64,000 nt of DNA. Origin: Arthrobacter sp. Soc17.1.1.1. Its GTDB lineage: Bacteria; Actinomycetota; Actinomycetes; Actinomycetales; Micrococcaceae. The stretch is from assembly GCF_036867195.1 (NCBI RefSeq), contig NZ_JBAJII010000001.1, positions 2,232,001 to 2,296,000 of the forward strand, written 5' to 3'. Each line of letters begins with the position of its first letter. The first letter of the stretch is position 1. The notes below the pieces were generated by a model. That model had not been told where the DNA came from, ran no database searches, and saw only the letters and a program-made list of their open reading frames with translations. Both the position numbers and the translations under genes were made by a program. Shown one piece after another: positions 18,897 through 28,150 of this stretch.

Positions 18897-20447
18897 CTAC
18901 TCGGCGGCCGGCTTCTTCCGCGGGGCGCGCTTCTTCTTGGGCGCCCCGGCGGCCTCCGGCTCCTCGGCCGATCCTGCGGGCTCTGCCGCGGCATCGGTCG
19001 ACTCGGCCGTCTCGGGCTCCGCGGTGGGTGCCTCGGCGGTGGCCGACTCGGCGGTCTCTGCCTCGGTGGTGCCGGCGTCCGTCGCCTCGATGTCGCCGGC
19101 GGCGTCCTGCCCGGTCTCGACGTCGTCGACCTGGAAGGTCTCGGCCTCGTCGCCCGCGGGGCGCACGAACTCGCTGAGGTCGACGGTCGCACCGTTGGTG
19201 TCGGTGACCGTGGCGTACTCGAGGACCTTGGCGAGGGCCTTGCGGCGGCGGACCTCTCCCACGATCATCGGGACCTGCCCGCTCGAGTCGAGCATCTGCG
19301 CGAACTGGTTCGGTTCCATGCCGTACTGGCCGGCGGTCGAGACGATGTAGTCGATCAGCTCGCTCTGGCTGACGCCGACCTCTTCCTTCTCGGCGACCGC
19401 GTCGAGGATGACCTCGTTCTGGAAGGCGCGCTCGGTGTTGGTGCGGACCTCGGCGCGGTGCTCCTCGGTGTCGTGGTCCTCGCCGGCACTGTGGGCGTTC
19501 TCGCCATTGAAGTGCTGCTCCAGCTGCTCCTCGATGACGCTCTCGGGCACCGGCACGGCGACGAGCTCGACGAGCTTGTCCAGCACCTTGTCCCGCGCCT
19601 CGACGCCCTGGTCCATGAGCTTGGACTCGGAAGCCTGCTTCGTCAGGTCGGCGCGCAGTTCCTCGGCGGTGTCGAACTCGCTGGCGAGCTGGGCGAACTC
19701 GTCGTCGACCTCGGGCAGCTCGCGCTCCTTGACGGCCTTCACGGCGACGGTGACCTGTGCGTCGGCACCGGCGTGCTCACCGCCGGCCAGCTTGGTCTCG
19801 AAGGTGGCGCTCTCGTCCGTGGACAGTCCGGTGACGGCCTCGTCCATGCCCTCGAGCATGGTGCCGGAACCGATCTGGTAGGACAGGTCCTGTGCCGAGT
19901 CGACCTCGACGCCGTCGACCGACGCGGTGAGGTCGATGGTGAGGAAGTCGCCGTCCTGCGAGGGGCGGTCGACCGTGGTGAGGGTGCCGAAGCGGCCGCG
20001 CAGCTCGTCCATGGCCTTCTGGATGTCCTCGTCGGACGCCTCGACGGGCTCGACGGTGACGTCGATGCCCTTGTAGTCGGGCAGCTCGATCTCGGGGCGG
20101 ATGTCCAGCTCGACCGTGAAGGTCAGCTGGCCGTCCTTCTTCGCGGGGTCGGGGACCTCGGTGATCTCGACCTCGGGGCGGCTGAGCGGGCGGATGCCCG
20201 TCTCCTGCACGGCGCTCTGGTAGAAGCCGTTCAGGCCGTCGTTGATCGCGGTCTCGATCACGTAGCCGCGGCCGACCCGCTGATCGATGAGCTGCTGGGG
20301 GACCTTGCCCTTGCGGAAGCCTGGAACCTGGACCTGGGTGGCGATGGTCTTGTAGGCCTCGTCGATGCTGGGCTTCAGTTCCTCGAAGGGGACCTCGACG
20401 TTCAGCTTCACCCGGGTGGGGGAAAGGGTTTCAACAGCGCTCTTCAC
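18897..20447 (-). CDS. tig: Trigger factor
   Basis: Ribosome-associated chaperone and peptidyl-prolyl isomerase acting on nascent chains. The 516-residue protein carries the ribosome-docking loop GFRKGKVP (residues 43-50), a central FKBP-type PPIase domain, and the helical C-terminal chaperone domain. The last ~80 residues are a low-complexity tail, first acidic and rich in Ala/Glu/Thr, then basic ([14 protein letters not shown]); such tails are common in actinobacterial trigger factors. The GTG at 20447 is supported by AGGAGTCC about 9 nt upstream; the longer reading from 20507 is unlikely. It lies between tRNA-Pro and the clp genes, as is usual in actinobacteria. Confidence 0.96.
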   Translation of the reverse strand: MKSAVETLSPTRVKLNVEVPFEELKPSIDEAYKTIATQVQVPGFRKGKVPQQLIDQRVGRGYVIETAINDGLNGFYQSAVQETGIRPLSRPEVEITEVPDPAKKDGQLTFTVELDIRPEIELPDYKGIDVTVEPVEASDEDIQKAMDELRGRFGTLTTVDRPSQDGDFLTIDLTASVDGVEVDSAQDLSYQIGSGTMLEGMDEAVTGLSTDESATFETKLAGGEHAGADAQVTVAVKAVKERELPEVDDEFAQLASEFDTAEELRADLTKQASESKLMDQGVEARDKVLDKLVELVAVPVPESVIEEQLEQHFNGENAHSAGEDHDTEEHRAEVRTNTERAFQNEVILDAVAEKEEVGVSQSELIDYIVSTAGQYGMEPNQFAQMLDSSGQVPMIVGEVRRRKALAKVLEYATVTDTNGATVDLSEFVRPAGDEAETFQVDDVETGQDAAGDIEATDAGTTEAETAESATAEAPTAEPETAESTDAAAEPAGSAEEPEAAGAPKKKRAPRKKPAAE

Positions 20448-20516
20448 AGCGTAGGACTCCTGGGATGATTGGGATTGGTTCTGCAGCGGAGGCACTTTCC
20501 TCATCACACGACAGAG

Positions 20517-20590
<74 letters not shown>

Positions 20591-20636
20591 TAAGTGCGAG
20601 TGTCAGTCTACGCACCTTTACGAGAACCACGCACAT

Positions 20637-20666
20637 TTGGCGAACGCGCGGCGGCTGTGGTGTAGT
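20637..20666 (+). promoter_or_regulatory. Candidate promoter of tRNA-Gly
   Basis: TTGGCG (20637-20642) and TGTAGT (20661-20666) with 18-bp spacing, about 37 nt before the tRNA. Confidence 0.45.
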
Positions 20667-20703
20667 TGTAGGCGTTCCACGAGGGTCCACGAGGCCCCGC
20701 TTC

Positions 20704-20774
20704 GGGGATGTAGCTTAATGGTAAAGCCTCAGTCTTCCAAACTGATTACGCGGGTTCGATTCCCGTCATCCCCT
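20704..20774 (+). tRNA. tRNA-Gly (UCC)
   Basis: A 71-nt cloverleaf with GGGGATG/CATCCCC acceptor stem, short D-loop (TTAATGGTAA), anticodon loop CTTCCAA (anticodon TCC), and T-arm CGGGTTCGATTCCCG. CCA is not encoded. Confidence 0.97.
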
Positions 20775-20848
20775 CTGTCCCCGGCACCCGCCGGACCTCC
20801 ACCCGAACCCCCGAGTCCGGGTGTTCCGCTTTAATGCGCAGGTGGTCC

Positions 20849-21733
20849 TCAGTCGGCCTGGCACTGCGGGCACCAGTACACGGTCCGCGCCGCCATGTCG
20901 GCGGTCAGGATCGGCGTCGCGCAGCGGCGGCACGGGAGGCCCGTCCTCTTGTACACGTAGTTCGGCGCCGACCTCTTGGGCCTGCCGTTCCGGGCCTCCG
21001 CCGTCGTCGTGATGATGCGGCCCTCCCGCACGCCGTCCTTCATCAGGCGCACCGTGTCCGCCCAGAGACCGGCGGCCTCGTCGTCGCGGAGCTGCTTCCC
21101 GGGGCGCCACGGGTTGATGCCCTGCAGGAACAGCACCTCGGCCCGGTAGATGTTGCCGATCCCCGCGATGACCGCCTGGTTCATGAGCTGGATGCCGACC
21201 GGGGTGATGCTCGCCATGACCTTGCGGGCGAACACGGTGCCGTCCGAGGCCGGCTGCAGCGGATCCGGGCCGAGCCGGGCACGCGCGGCCTCCTCCTCCG
21301 CGCCGGTGATGACCTCGCACGCCGTCGGTCCGCGCAGATCCGCCCAGCCGTGGGCCGACACGAGCCGGACGCGTACTGCTCCGACGGGGTCGGGCGGGCC
21401 GCCGTAGGCTGCGGGGTCTCCACCCTCGGCGGAGGGCTGCTCCGACTCCCCCACCCGGCGGGGTGCGCCGATGCTCGACGCCCCGCGGAAGGTCTCGTCG
21501 CCGCCGAAGCTCCACGCGCCGTACAGCCCGAGGTGGACCCTCAATACCCGGTCACCGTCGAACCGCAGGAACATCTGCTTGCCGTGCGCGAGGGCGCTCA
21601 GCAGCGTGCCGCCGTCGAGCAGTGCCGCGCCGGCGGCGAAGCGTCCCTGCGGGCTGGACACGGCGAGCTGCTCGCCGACGAAGACCGAGGTGAACTGCTT
21701 CGCCAGCCGGTGGACCGAGTGGCCCTCAGGCAA
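20849..21733 (-). CDS. Fpg/Nei family DNA glycosylase (Nei2-like)
   Basis: Base-excision repair enzyme with N-glycosylase/AP-lyase activity. The 294-residue protein begins MPEGHSVHRL: after Met removal Pro2 is the Schiff-base nucleophile and Glu3 the general acid; Lys52 (AHGKQMF) is the beta-lyase residue. The helix-two-turn-helix region (NIYRAEVLFLQGINP) and a C-terminal zinc finger (CRRCATP... WCPQCQ) complete the fold. PEGH rather than PELP points to the Nei/endonuclease VIII side, resembling mycobacterial Nei2. The ATG overlaps the last 8 nt of rpiB, so the genes are coupled, as seen for the Rv2465c-Rv2464c pair. Confidence 0.95.
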   Translation of the reverse strand: MPEGHSVHRLAKQFTSVFVGEQLAVSSPQGRFAAGAALLDGGTLLSALAHGKQMFLRFDGDRVLRVHLGLYGAWSFGGDETFRGASSIGAPRRVGESEQPSAEGGDPAAYGGPPDPVGAVRVRLVSAHGWADLRGPTACEVITGAEEEAARARLGPDPLQPASDGTVFARKVMASITPVGIQLMNQAVIAGIGNIYRAEVLFLQGINPWRPGKQLRDDEAAGLWADTVRLMKDGVREGRIITTTAEARNGRPKRSAPNYVYKRTGLPCRRCATPILTADMAARTVYWCPQCQAD

Positions 21734-22202
21734 GAGTCCCCGTCTCCTCGAACCGGGCGATCTGCGCGATCCGGCGGCTGTGCCGCTCGGCGCCGCTGAA
21801 CGGCTCGGCGAGGAACGCCTCGATGATGGCCGTCGCCTCCTCCACGGAGTGCTGGCGGCCGCCGACGGCCACGACGTTCGCGTCGTTGTGCTGGCGGGCG
21901 AGGCGTGCGGTGTCGAGGTTCCAGGCGAGGGCCGCCCGTGCGCCCTGCACCTTGTTCGCGGCGATCTGCTCGCCGTTGCCGGAGCCGCCGAGGACGATCC
22001 CCAGGGCCTCGGTACCGGCGGCCCGCTCCGCGACGACGGCCTGCGCGGCGTGGATGCAGAAGGAGGGGTAGTCGTCCTCGGGGTCGTACGACGCCGGGCC
22101 GTGGTCGACGACGTCGTACCCGGCCGCCGTGAGGTGCGCGAGCAGGTGGGCGCTCAGCTCCATGCCGGCGTGGTCAGTGGCGAGGTGGACGCGCATGGAC
22201 AT
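21726..22202 (-). CDS. rpiB: Ribose-5-phosphate isomerase B
   Basis: Interconverts ribulose-5-P and ribose-5-P in the pentose phosphate pathway. The 158-residue protein has LATDHAG near the N-terminus and LGGSGNGEQIAANK, where Glu78 is the catalytic base typical of actinobacterial RpiB (in place of Cys in E. coli RpiB). NDANVVAVGGR is the second conserved block. The first ATG (22202) is preceded by AAGGAACAG; an ATG two codons later is possible. It overlaps nei2 downstream by 8 nt and is divergent from pepN. Confidence 0.95.
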   Translation of the reverse strand: MSMRVHLATDHAGMELSAHLLAHLTAAGYDVVDHGPASYDPEDDYPSFCIHAAQAVVAERAAGTEALGIVLGGSGNGEQIAANKVQGARAALAWNLDTARLARQHNDANVVAVGGRQHSVEEATAIIEAFLAEPFSGAERHSRRIAQIARFEETGTLA

Positions 22203-22408
22203 CTGTTCCTTCGGGACGGCGCCGGGGGCCGGCGGTTGGTGGGGGGTCGCGTGCCCGGCAGGGCAGGACGCGTCCCAGCCTAGTCCGCCCGGATGGCGCC
22301 CGGATGACCGCCGGTGCGAGCGGCGGCACCTGGCGGAATGAGAGAATCTAAGCGCCGCGTAGTCCACATCACATGTGCGGCCCCCGATTCCCACCCTGGA
22401 GGCGATCC

Positions 22409-24973
22409 TTGCCCGGTCTGAACCTGACGCGCGACGAAGCACGTGCGCGCGCCGATCTGCTCACCGTCCACTCCTACGAGGTCACCCTCGACCTGACGCG
22501 CGGCGAGCGCGTCTTCCGGTCGACGACGGTCGTCTCCTTCGACGCCGAGCCGGGAACGGCGACGTTCATCGACGCCGTGACGGACACCGTGCACCGCGTC
22601 GAACTGAACGGTGTGCCGCTGGACGCCGCAGCGGTGTCCGACGGCGTCAGGATCCAGCTGCCGTCGCTGGCCGCGAGCAACCGGCTCGTGGTCGAGGCGG
22701 ACATGCCGTACATGAACACCGGCGAGGGCCTGCACCGCTTCACCGACCCCGTGGACGGGGAGGTGTACCTGTACACCCAGTTCGAGGTGCCCGACTCCCG
22801 CCGCGTCTTCGCCGTCTTCGAGCAGCCCGATCTCAAGTCGACGTTCCGCTTCACCGTCACGGCGCCGTCGCACTGGGACGTCATCTCCAACAGCGCGACG
22901 CCGGAACCCGTGCAGGCCGGAGCGGACGGCACCGCCGGCGCCGCGGCCTCCACCTGGGCCTTCGAGCCGACGCCCGTCATGTCCTCGTACGTGACCGCGC
23001 TGATCGCCGGGCCCTACCAGTCCGTGCGCAGCGAGCTCACGAGCTCGGACGGGCGGACCATCCCGCTCGGCGTCTTCGCCCGGAAGTCGCTCATGCAGTA
23101 CATGGACGCCGAGAACATCTTCGCGCTCACCCGCCAGGGCTTCGCGTTCTACGAGGAGCAGTTCGGCGCGCCCTACCCGTTCGAGAAGTACGACCAGCTG
23201 TTCGTGCCCGAGTTCAACGCCGGTGCGATGGAGAACGCGGGGGCCGTCACCTTCGTCGAGACCTACGTCTTCCGGGGCCGGGTGCCCGATGCCACCGTCG
23301 AACGGCGCGCGATCACCATCCTGCACGAGCTGGCCCACATGTGGTTCGGCGACCTCGTCACCATGCGCTGGTGGAACGACCTCTGGCTCAACGAGTCCTT
23401 CGCCGAGTTCATGTCCACCCTCGCCGCCGCCGAGGCCACGGAGTTCGAGCAGGCGTGGACCACCTTCGCGATCCTGGAGAAGGGCTGGGCCTACCGCCAG
23501 GACCAGCTGCCCTCCACCCACCCCATCGTGGCGCAGATCGACGACCTCGAGGACGTGCAGGTCAACTTCGACGGCATCACCTACGCGAAGGGCGCCTCGG
23601 TGCTCAAGCAGCTCGTGGCCTGGGTGGGCCAGGAGGAGTTCATGGCGGGCGTCCGCCAGTACTTCGCCAAGCACTCCTGGAAGAACACCGAGCTCGTGGA
23701 CCTCCTGTCCGAGCTCGAGGCCTCCAGCGGCCGCGACCTGAAGGCGTGGTCGGCGCTGTGGCTCGAGACCGCCGGCGTCAACACCCTCCGCCCCGAGATC
23801 ACCACGGACGACGACGGCACCATCACCGCCTTCACCATCGTGCAGACGGCCGTCGAGGAGTTCCCCACCCTGCGGCCGCACCGCCTCGCAGTCGGCTTCT
23901 ACGATCACGACGACAGCGGCGCGCTGGTCCGCGTGCACCGCCTCGAGCTCGACGTCGACGGCGAGCGCACCGACGTCCCCGATCTCGTGGGACGCACCCG
24001 GCCGCTCCTGGTCCTGCTGAACGACGACGACCTCGCCTACGCGAAGATCCGGCTCGACCCGGCGTCGCTGCGGGCCTCGGTACGCCACGTCAGGGACTTC
24101 GAGGACTCCCTCCCCCGCACGCTCGTCCTCGCCTCGGCCTGGGACGCTGCGCGCGACGGCGAGACGCCCGCCCGCGACTACGTGGAGCTCGTGCTGCAGA
24201 ACGTGGGTGCCGAGTCGGACTCCTCCGTGGTGCTCGTGCTGCTCCGGCAGCTCGCCTCGACCCTCGCGTTCTACGTCGACCCCGCGGACCGCGAGGCCAT
24301 GGGCGATGCCGCGGCGGACAGCCTGCTCGAGCTCGCCCTCGCCGCCGAGACGGGGTCCGATGACCAGCTGCAGTTCACGAAGGCGTTCTCCGCGCACGCC
24401 CGCACGGCACCCCAGCTCGACACCGTCCACGCGATGCTCACCGGCGCGGACGTGCCCGAGGGCCTGGCCGTCGACCAGGACCTGCGGTGGGAGCTGCTGA
24501 CCAGCCTTGTGGCCGGCGGCCGCGCGGGGGCCGCCGACGTCGAGGCCGAACTGGCCCGGGATTCGACCGCGACCGGCGAGCTCGCGGCGGCGGGTGCCCT
24601 CGCGGCCCTGCCGACGGCGGAGGGCAAGGAGGCTGCGTGGACGGCGCTCGTCGACGCCGCCGACCTGCCCAACGCCACGCAGCGCGCCATGATCGTCGGC
24701 TTCACCCGCGTGCACGACCGGGAGCTGCTCGCACCGTACGTGGAGCGGTACTTCGCGTCGCTGCGGCAGGTGTGGGAGACCCGCACGCACGAGATCGCCC
24801 AGCAGATCGTCGTCGGCCTGTACCCCTCGCTGCAGACCTCGCAGGAGACCCTGGACCGGACGGACGCCTTCCTCGCCGAGCTCGGCACCGAGGCGCCCTC
24901 GCTGCGCCGCCTGGTGCTCGAGAGCCGCGACGGCATCGTACGCGCCCTCAAGGCGCAGGCCGCCGACCGGTAG
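22409..24973 (+). CDS. pepN: Aminopeptidase N (M1 family)
   Basis: Zinc-dependent exopeptidase removing N-terminal residues from peptides in the cytosol. The product is ~854 residues from the TTG at 22409, which has GGAGG 7 nt upstream. Motifs: GAMEN at 272-276 (exopeptidase signature), HELAH at 306-310 and Glu329 in NESFAE (zinc ligands), and the catalytic Tyr region in the middle domain. The C-terminal ~400 residues form the helical ERAP1-like domain. There is no signal peptide. It ends in a strong hairpin; rpiB is divergent upstream. Confidence 0.96.
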   Translation: MPGLNLTRDEARARADLLTVHSYEVTLDLTRGERVFRSTTVVSFDAEPGTATFIDAVTDTVHRVELNGVPLDAAAVSDGVRIQLPSLAASNRLVVEADMPYMNTGEGLHRFTDPVDGEVYLYTQFEVPDSRRVFAVFEQPDLKSTFRFTVTAPSHWDVISNSATPEPVQAGADGTAGAAASTWAFEPTPVMSSYVTALIAGPYQSVRSELTSSDGRTIPLGVFARKSLMQYMDAENIFALTRQGFAFYEEQFGAPYPFEKYDQLFVPEFNAGAMENAGAVTFVETYVFRGRVPDATVERRAITILHELAHMWFGDLVTMRWWNDLWLNESFAEFMSTLAAAEATEFEQAWTTFAILEKGWAYRQDQLPSTHPIVAQIDDLEDVQVNFDGITYAKGASVLKQLVAWVGQEEFMAGVRQYFAKHSWKNTELVDLLSELEASSGRDLKAWSALWLETAGVNTLRPEITTDDDGTITAFTIVQTAVEEFPTLRPHRLAVGFYDHDDSGALVRVHRLELDVDGERTDVPDLVGRTRPLLVLLNDDDLAYAKIRLDPASLRASVRHVRDFEDSLPRTLVLASAWDAARDGETPARDYVELVLQNVGAESDSSVVLVLLRQLASTLAFYVDPADREAMGDAAADSLLELALAAETGSDDQLQFTKAFSAHARTAPQLDTVHAMLTGADVPEGLAVDQDLRWELLTSLVAGGRAGAADVEAELARDSTATGELAAAGALAALPTAEGKEAAWTALVDAADLPNATQRAMIVGFTRVHDRELLAPYVERYFASLRQVWETRTHEIAQQIVVGLYPSLQTSQETLDRTDAFLAELGTEAPSLRRLVLESRDGIVRALKAQAADR

Positions 24974-24976
24974 GGG

Positions 24977-25009
24977 AACCCGGGGAGGGCCGCTGCGGTC
25001 CTCCCCGGG
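24977..25009 (+). terminator. Hairpin terminator after pepN
   Basis: 11-bp stem (24977-24987 with 24999-25009), 11-nt loop, 3 nt after the pepN stop; it lies just ahead of the osmC promoter box at 25021. Confidence 0.75.
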
Positions 25010-25032
25010 TGCGCGCGTACTAGGGTCGAGGC

Positions 25033-25509
25033 ATGAATCTGCAGGAACACTCCTACGCGGCGCGGATCCGCTGGACGGGCAACCTGGGCACCGGCACGGC
25101 GGGCTACCGCGCCTACAGCCGGGACCACGAGGTGGACGTGGAGGGCCCGGGGCGCCTCCTCGGCACCGCCGACCCCACGTTCCACGGGTCGAAGGACCGG
25201 TGGAATCCCGAGCAGCTGCTCCTGACCGCCGTCGCGCAGTGCCACATGCTGTCCTACCTGCACGTCGCCGTGAAGGCGGGCGTGGTGGTCACCGGGTACA
25301 GCGACGAGGCGACCGGGACGCTGCATCTCAACCCGGACGGCAGCGGCGAGTTCACCGGCATCGTGCTGCGCCCCCGCGTCGAACTGCAGGACCCGGGGCA
25401 GTCGGACCTCGCGGACTCCCTGCACGCCGAGGCGAACCGGCTGTGCTTCATCGCCCGGTCGCTGGCCTTCCCCGTCCACCACGAACCCACGTCGGGGGCA
25501 CCGCTGTAG
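25033..25509 (+). CDS. OsmC/Ohr family peroxide-reducing protein
   Basis: A 158-residue OsmC-fold protein expected to reduce organic hydroperoxides. The two family cysteines are visible: Cys70 in AVAQCHML and Cys138 in NRLCFIAR, the reactive and resolving positions. The N-terminus (SYAARIRWTGNLGTGT) resembles the OsmC-like subgroup common in actinobacteria rather than classical Ohr. TAGGGT at 25021-25026 lies exactly 6 nt before the ATG, so the mRNA may be leaderless; no ribosome binding site fits. The reductant (mycothiol or a dihydrolipoyl system) is not known. Confidence 0.92.
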   Translation: MNLQEHSYAARIRWTGNLGTGTAGYRAYSRDHEVDVEGPGRLLGTADPTFHGSKDRWNPEQLLLTAVAQCHMLSYLHVAVKAGVVVTGYSDEATGTLHLNPDGSGEFTGIVLRPRVELQDPGQSDLADSLHAEANRLCFIARSLAFPVHHEPTSGAPL

Positions 25510-25582
25510 CCTGTTAAGGCATCCCCGCGCCACTGTGCCCTCGTGGCGGACGTCCCGGATGCCTGCCTGAAAGTGACCCCTC

Positions 25583-26203
25583 ATGACATTCCTCACCCCC
25601 CTCGGCTTCGGCGGCCAGGTGATCATGGCACTGATCATCCTGGTCGGCGCCCTCCTGCTGTGGCTCGTGGTCCGCTACCTGATCGCACGGTCCGTCGCAC
25701 GCGTCCAGAACGGCTACAGCGTGTTCAAGAAGCCCCACTTCAAGTGGGCCCAGCCCGCGCTCCGCCCGTTCGACAGTGCCCGGCGGGTGCAGCGCGCCGA
25801 GACCATCGGCGGCCTGCTCTCGAGCGTCGCCGCCGTGACGATCGCCGTCATCGCGATCCTCATGGCCATCGAGACCCTCGGCTTCAACATCGGGCCGATC
25901 CTCGCGAGCGTCGGGATCGTCGGTATCGCCATCGGCTTCGGCGCCCGTGAGGTCATCCGCGACGCCTTCCTCGGCTTCTTCATCACCATCGAGGACCAGT
26001 ACGGCATCGGCGACACCATCGAGGTCGGCGACACCGTGGGCGTGGTGCAGTCGCTGGGCCTGCGCATCACGCGCATGGTCGACGAGCACGGCGCCATCTG
26101 GTACGTGCGCAACGGCGACATCACCAAGGTGGGCAACCGCTCGCAGGGCGACTACGTCGCTCCCCCGGCCGTACCCGCCGCCACCGCGGAGGACCGGGCA
26201 TGA
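25583..26203 (+). CDS. Small MscS-type mechanosensitive channel
   Basis: A 206-residue membrane protein with three hydrophobic segments (about residues 9-33, 77-97 and 103-125) followed by the MscS pore/beta-domain signature [21 protein letters not shown] and the beta-domain ([28 protein letters not shown]). It stops soon after the beta-domain ([12 protein letters not shown] plus a short tail), so the cage-forming C-terminal alpha/beta domain of full MscS is missing. It should release solutes during osmotic downshift. Its stop overlaps the start of the globin gene (ATGA). Confidence 0.9.
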   Translation: MTFLTPLGFGGQVIMALIILVGALLLWLVVRYLIARSVARVQNGYSVFKKPHFKWAQPALRPFDSARRVQRAETIGGLLSSVAAVTIAVIAILMAIETLGFNIGPILASVGIVGIAIGFGAREVIRDAFLGFFITIEDQYGIGDTIEVGDTVGVVQSLGLRITRMVDEHGAIWYVRNGDITKVGNRSQGDYVAPPAVPAATAEDRA

Positions 26204-26799
26204 CCGGCGAGCAGCCGCCCGGCGGCGCCACGCCCGACCGCGCGACCCCCGACCCCACCACGCCGGACACGACCTCGCCCGACCCGGCAGCGATCCTCCC
26301 GTCGCCGGCGTCGCCCCCTCCCTCGGCCTCTCCCTCGGCCCCGGCGTCCCCGGCCGGAGCGCGGACGGCCCTGCCCGTCGAGCGGCTCGTCGCAGCGGGG
26401 CAGGGCTTCAGCCAGCCCCAGTACACGGACAACTTCTACGAGACGGTGGGCGGGCACGCGACGTTCGTGAAGCTCGTCGACGCCTTCTACGACGGCGTCG
26501 CCGACGACGAGGTGCTGCGCCCCATGTACCCGGAGCAGGACCTCGGACCGGCGAAGGAACGGCTCCTGCTGTTCCTCGAGCAGTACTGGGGCGGACCGAA
26601 GACCTACGGTGAGCAGCGCGGCCACCCGCGGCTGCGCATGCGGCACATGCCGTTCCGGGTGGGGCCCCAGGCGCGGGACCACTGGCTGCAGCACATGCGC
26701 GCGGCCGTGGACTCCCTGGGACTCGCTCCCCTGCACGAGGCGACCCTGTGGGACTACCTCGACCGGGCCGCGCACTCGATGGTCAACTCCGCCGACTAG
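26200..26799 (+). CDS. Group II truncated haemoglobin (trHbO) with long N-terminal extension
   Basis: Heme protein of the 2-over-2 globin fold. The globin core begins near residue 78 ([20 protein letters not shown]) and holds Tyr97 (B10), the WGGPKTY region, proximal His149 in RMRHMPF, and Trp162 at G8, all typical of trHbO. The first ~57 residues are a Pro/Ser/Thr/Ala-rich low-complexity stretch not found in classical ~130-residue trHbO. The ATG overlaps the MscS stop by 4 nt; an internal start near the core cannot be excluded. TrHbO proteins bind O2 and are linked to respiration and membrane association; the channel pairing makes membrane proximity plausible. Confidence 0.92.
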   Translation: MTGEQPPGGATPDRATPDPTTPDTTSPDPAAILPSPASPPPSASPSAPASPAGARTALPVERLVAAGQGFSQPQYTDNFYETVGGHATFVKLVDAFYDGVADDEVLRPMYPEQDLGPAKERLLLFLEQYWGGPKTYGEQRGHPRLRMRHMPFRVGPQARDHWLQHMRAAVDSLGLAPLHEATLWDYLDRAAHSMVNSAD

Positions 26800-26860
26800 C
26801 CCGGCGGCGCCCGCCGGGCGCCCGTATGCCGGCGTCCCCTCCGTCTCGATCGGACGACGG

Positions 26861-26892
26861 CCGCGGCCGTCCTCGTCAGAGGACGGCCGCGG
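26861..26892. terminator. Bidirectional hairpin overlapping the end of the convergent gene
   Basis: A 14-bp perfect stem (26861-26874 with 26879-26892) with loop GTCA. The stop codon of the minus-strand gene (26876-26878) lies in the loop, so its last codons form one arm. Confidence 0.8.
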
Positions 26893-27538
26893 CGCGGACG
26901 AGGATGTGCCCCCGGGCGGTACTCACGCGGGACCAGCGGCCGTTGACGTGGATCGTCGCAGCGGCATCGGGGGCGAGGAAGCCCAGGCTGAACGCGCCGA
27001 ACGCGGCTCCCGCAGGCACCGGGCCGGCCGCGCCGCCGAGGGGCCGGCCCCAGACGGCGGCCCGCGCACTGCTCACGAGCGGTGCGCCGGCGCGATCAGG
27101 CAGGCTTCGGGCCACCTCGGCGATGCCGTCCCTCGCCGCCCGGTCGAGGTCGGCGCACGGCACCTCGCCGGCGGGCGTCCAGCCGGAGCGGGGCGGAAGG
27201 ATCCCTGCCCAGGTCCCGGTGACCGGGACCGTCGGGACCGGGAACACGACGTCGTCGACGGACATGCGGGCGAGCCTGTCGAGGACCGACCCCAGCGAGA
27301 CGGTCACGTCCACGTCCGCCTCCTCCCTGAGCGCCATCGTGCGGAGCCCGAGCACGGTGGGCAGCGGCTCCCCCAGCACCGTGGGACCGAGGGTCCGCAC
27401 GTAGGCCGCCGCCACGCGGCCCACGCCCACCAGCCGCATGCCGCCGTCGTCGCTCGCCCGGGCTCGCGCGGTGAAGGTGCGGAAATCCGCCACCGACTGC
27501 GCATCGGCGAACCGAAGCTCCGAGGACCCCACGCCCAT
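26876..27538 (-). CDS. Conserved-looking protein of unknown function
   Basis: A 220-residue soluble, alanine-rich protein I do not recognise. It begins MGVGSSELRFADAQSVADFRTF and has a block RLVGVGRVAAAYVRTLGPT, then hydrophobic/charged alternation, a WAGILPPRSGW motif, and a C-terminal half with GAAFGAFSLGFLAP. There is no signal peptide, clear membrane helix or catalytic motif. The ATG lies 2 nt after the stop of the 4HBT thioesterase gene, so the two are almost certainly cotranslated, which suggests a role linked to acyl-CoA hydrolysis. Codon use matches its neighbours, and no sign of transfer is seen. Confidence 0.8.
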   Translation of the reverse strand: MGVGSSELRFADAQSVADFRTFTARARASDDGGMRLVGVGRVAAAYVRTLGPTVLGEPLPTVLGLRTMALREEADVDVTVSLGSVLDRLARMSVDDVVFPVPTVPVTGTWAGILPPRSGWTPAGEVPCADLDRAARDGIAEVARSLPDRAGAPLVSSARAAVWGRPLGGAAGPVPAGAAFGAFSLGFLAPDAAATIHVNGRWSRVSTARGHILVRAAAVL

Positions 27539-27540
27539 CC

Positions 27541-28005
27541 CTACTTCCCGCGGGCGCGGCGGAACGGGACGGCCGGCCCCTGCCAGGACAGCAGCACATC
27601 CTTCTGGGCGTCGGAGAGACGCACGGGCCGCCCGGTGGACCTGCTGACCAGCACCATGGTGGTCGCGGCGAGTGCACTCGTGGTGCTGCCCTCGGCGTCC
27701 ACGCGGTCCCGGACGGCGTAGCCGAGCTCGAAGCTCGACCCGCCCACGGACGTGACCCAGAGGTCCACCGCAGCGGGGCAGGTGCTGAAGTTCAACGGCG
27801 CACGGTACTCGATCTCCTGGCGCCCCACGAGCGTGTAGTGGTCCGGGTCGATCAGGTCCATGAACGAACCACCGGGCCGGGACCCGCTCATCAGGTGCAC
27901 GCGCGCGTCCTCGAGGAACTGCAGGAACCGGACGTTGTTCACGTGGCCGTACGAGTCCTCGTCGCCGAAACGCAGGTGAAGGGGGAAGGTGTTCACGGGG
28001 GGCAT
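27541..28005 (-). CDS. Acyl-CoA thioesterase, 4HBT hotdog family
   Basis: A 154-residue single-hotdog thioesterase. The N-terminal block LRFGDEDSYGHVNNVRFLQFLEDAR is the 4HBT/YbgC signature (Asp in the D-x-x-G-H-V-N-N motif is the catalytic acid). YRAPLNFSTCPAAVDLWV and the C-terminal VLVSRSTGRPVRLSD complete the fold. It hydrolyses acyl-CoA thioesters; chain length cannot be predicted. GAGAGGA sits 7 nt before the ATG. It is the first gene of a two-gene unit and divergent from a second, TesB-type thioesterase gene at 28151. Confidence 0.9.
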   Translation of the reverse strand: MPPVNTFPLHLRFGDEDSYGHVNNVRFLQFLEDARVHLMSGSRPGGSFMDLIDPDHYTLVGRQEIEYRAPLNFSTCPAAVDLWVTSVGGSSFELGYAVRDRVDAEGSTTSALAATTMVLVSRSTGRPVRLSDAQKDVLLSWQGPAVPFRRARGK

Positions 28006-28150
28006 GATGCAATCCTCTCAGGGAATCGCCGGGGCTCCGGCCTGCGGTCGCTCCTGCGGTCGGGCTGCGCGTGGTTTTGAGCAGGGCGGATGCGTCCGTC
28101 TAGTGTCGGACGTAGCCGTTCCCGCTTCCGTCGACACCGCAAGGACCACG

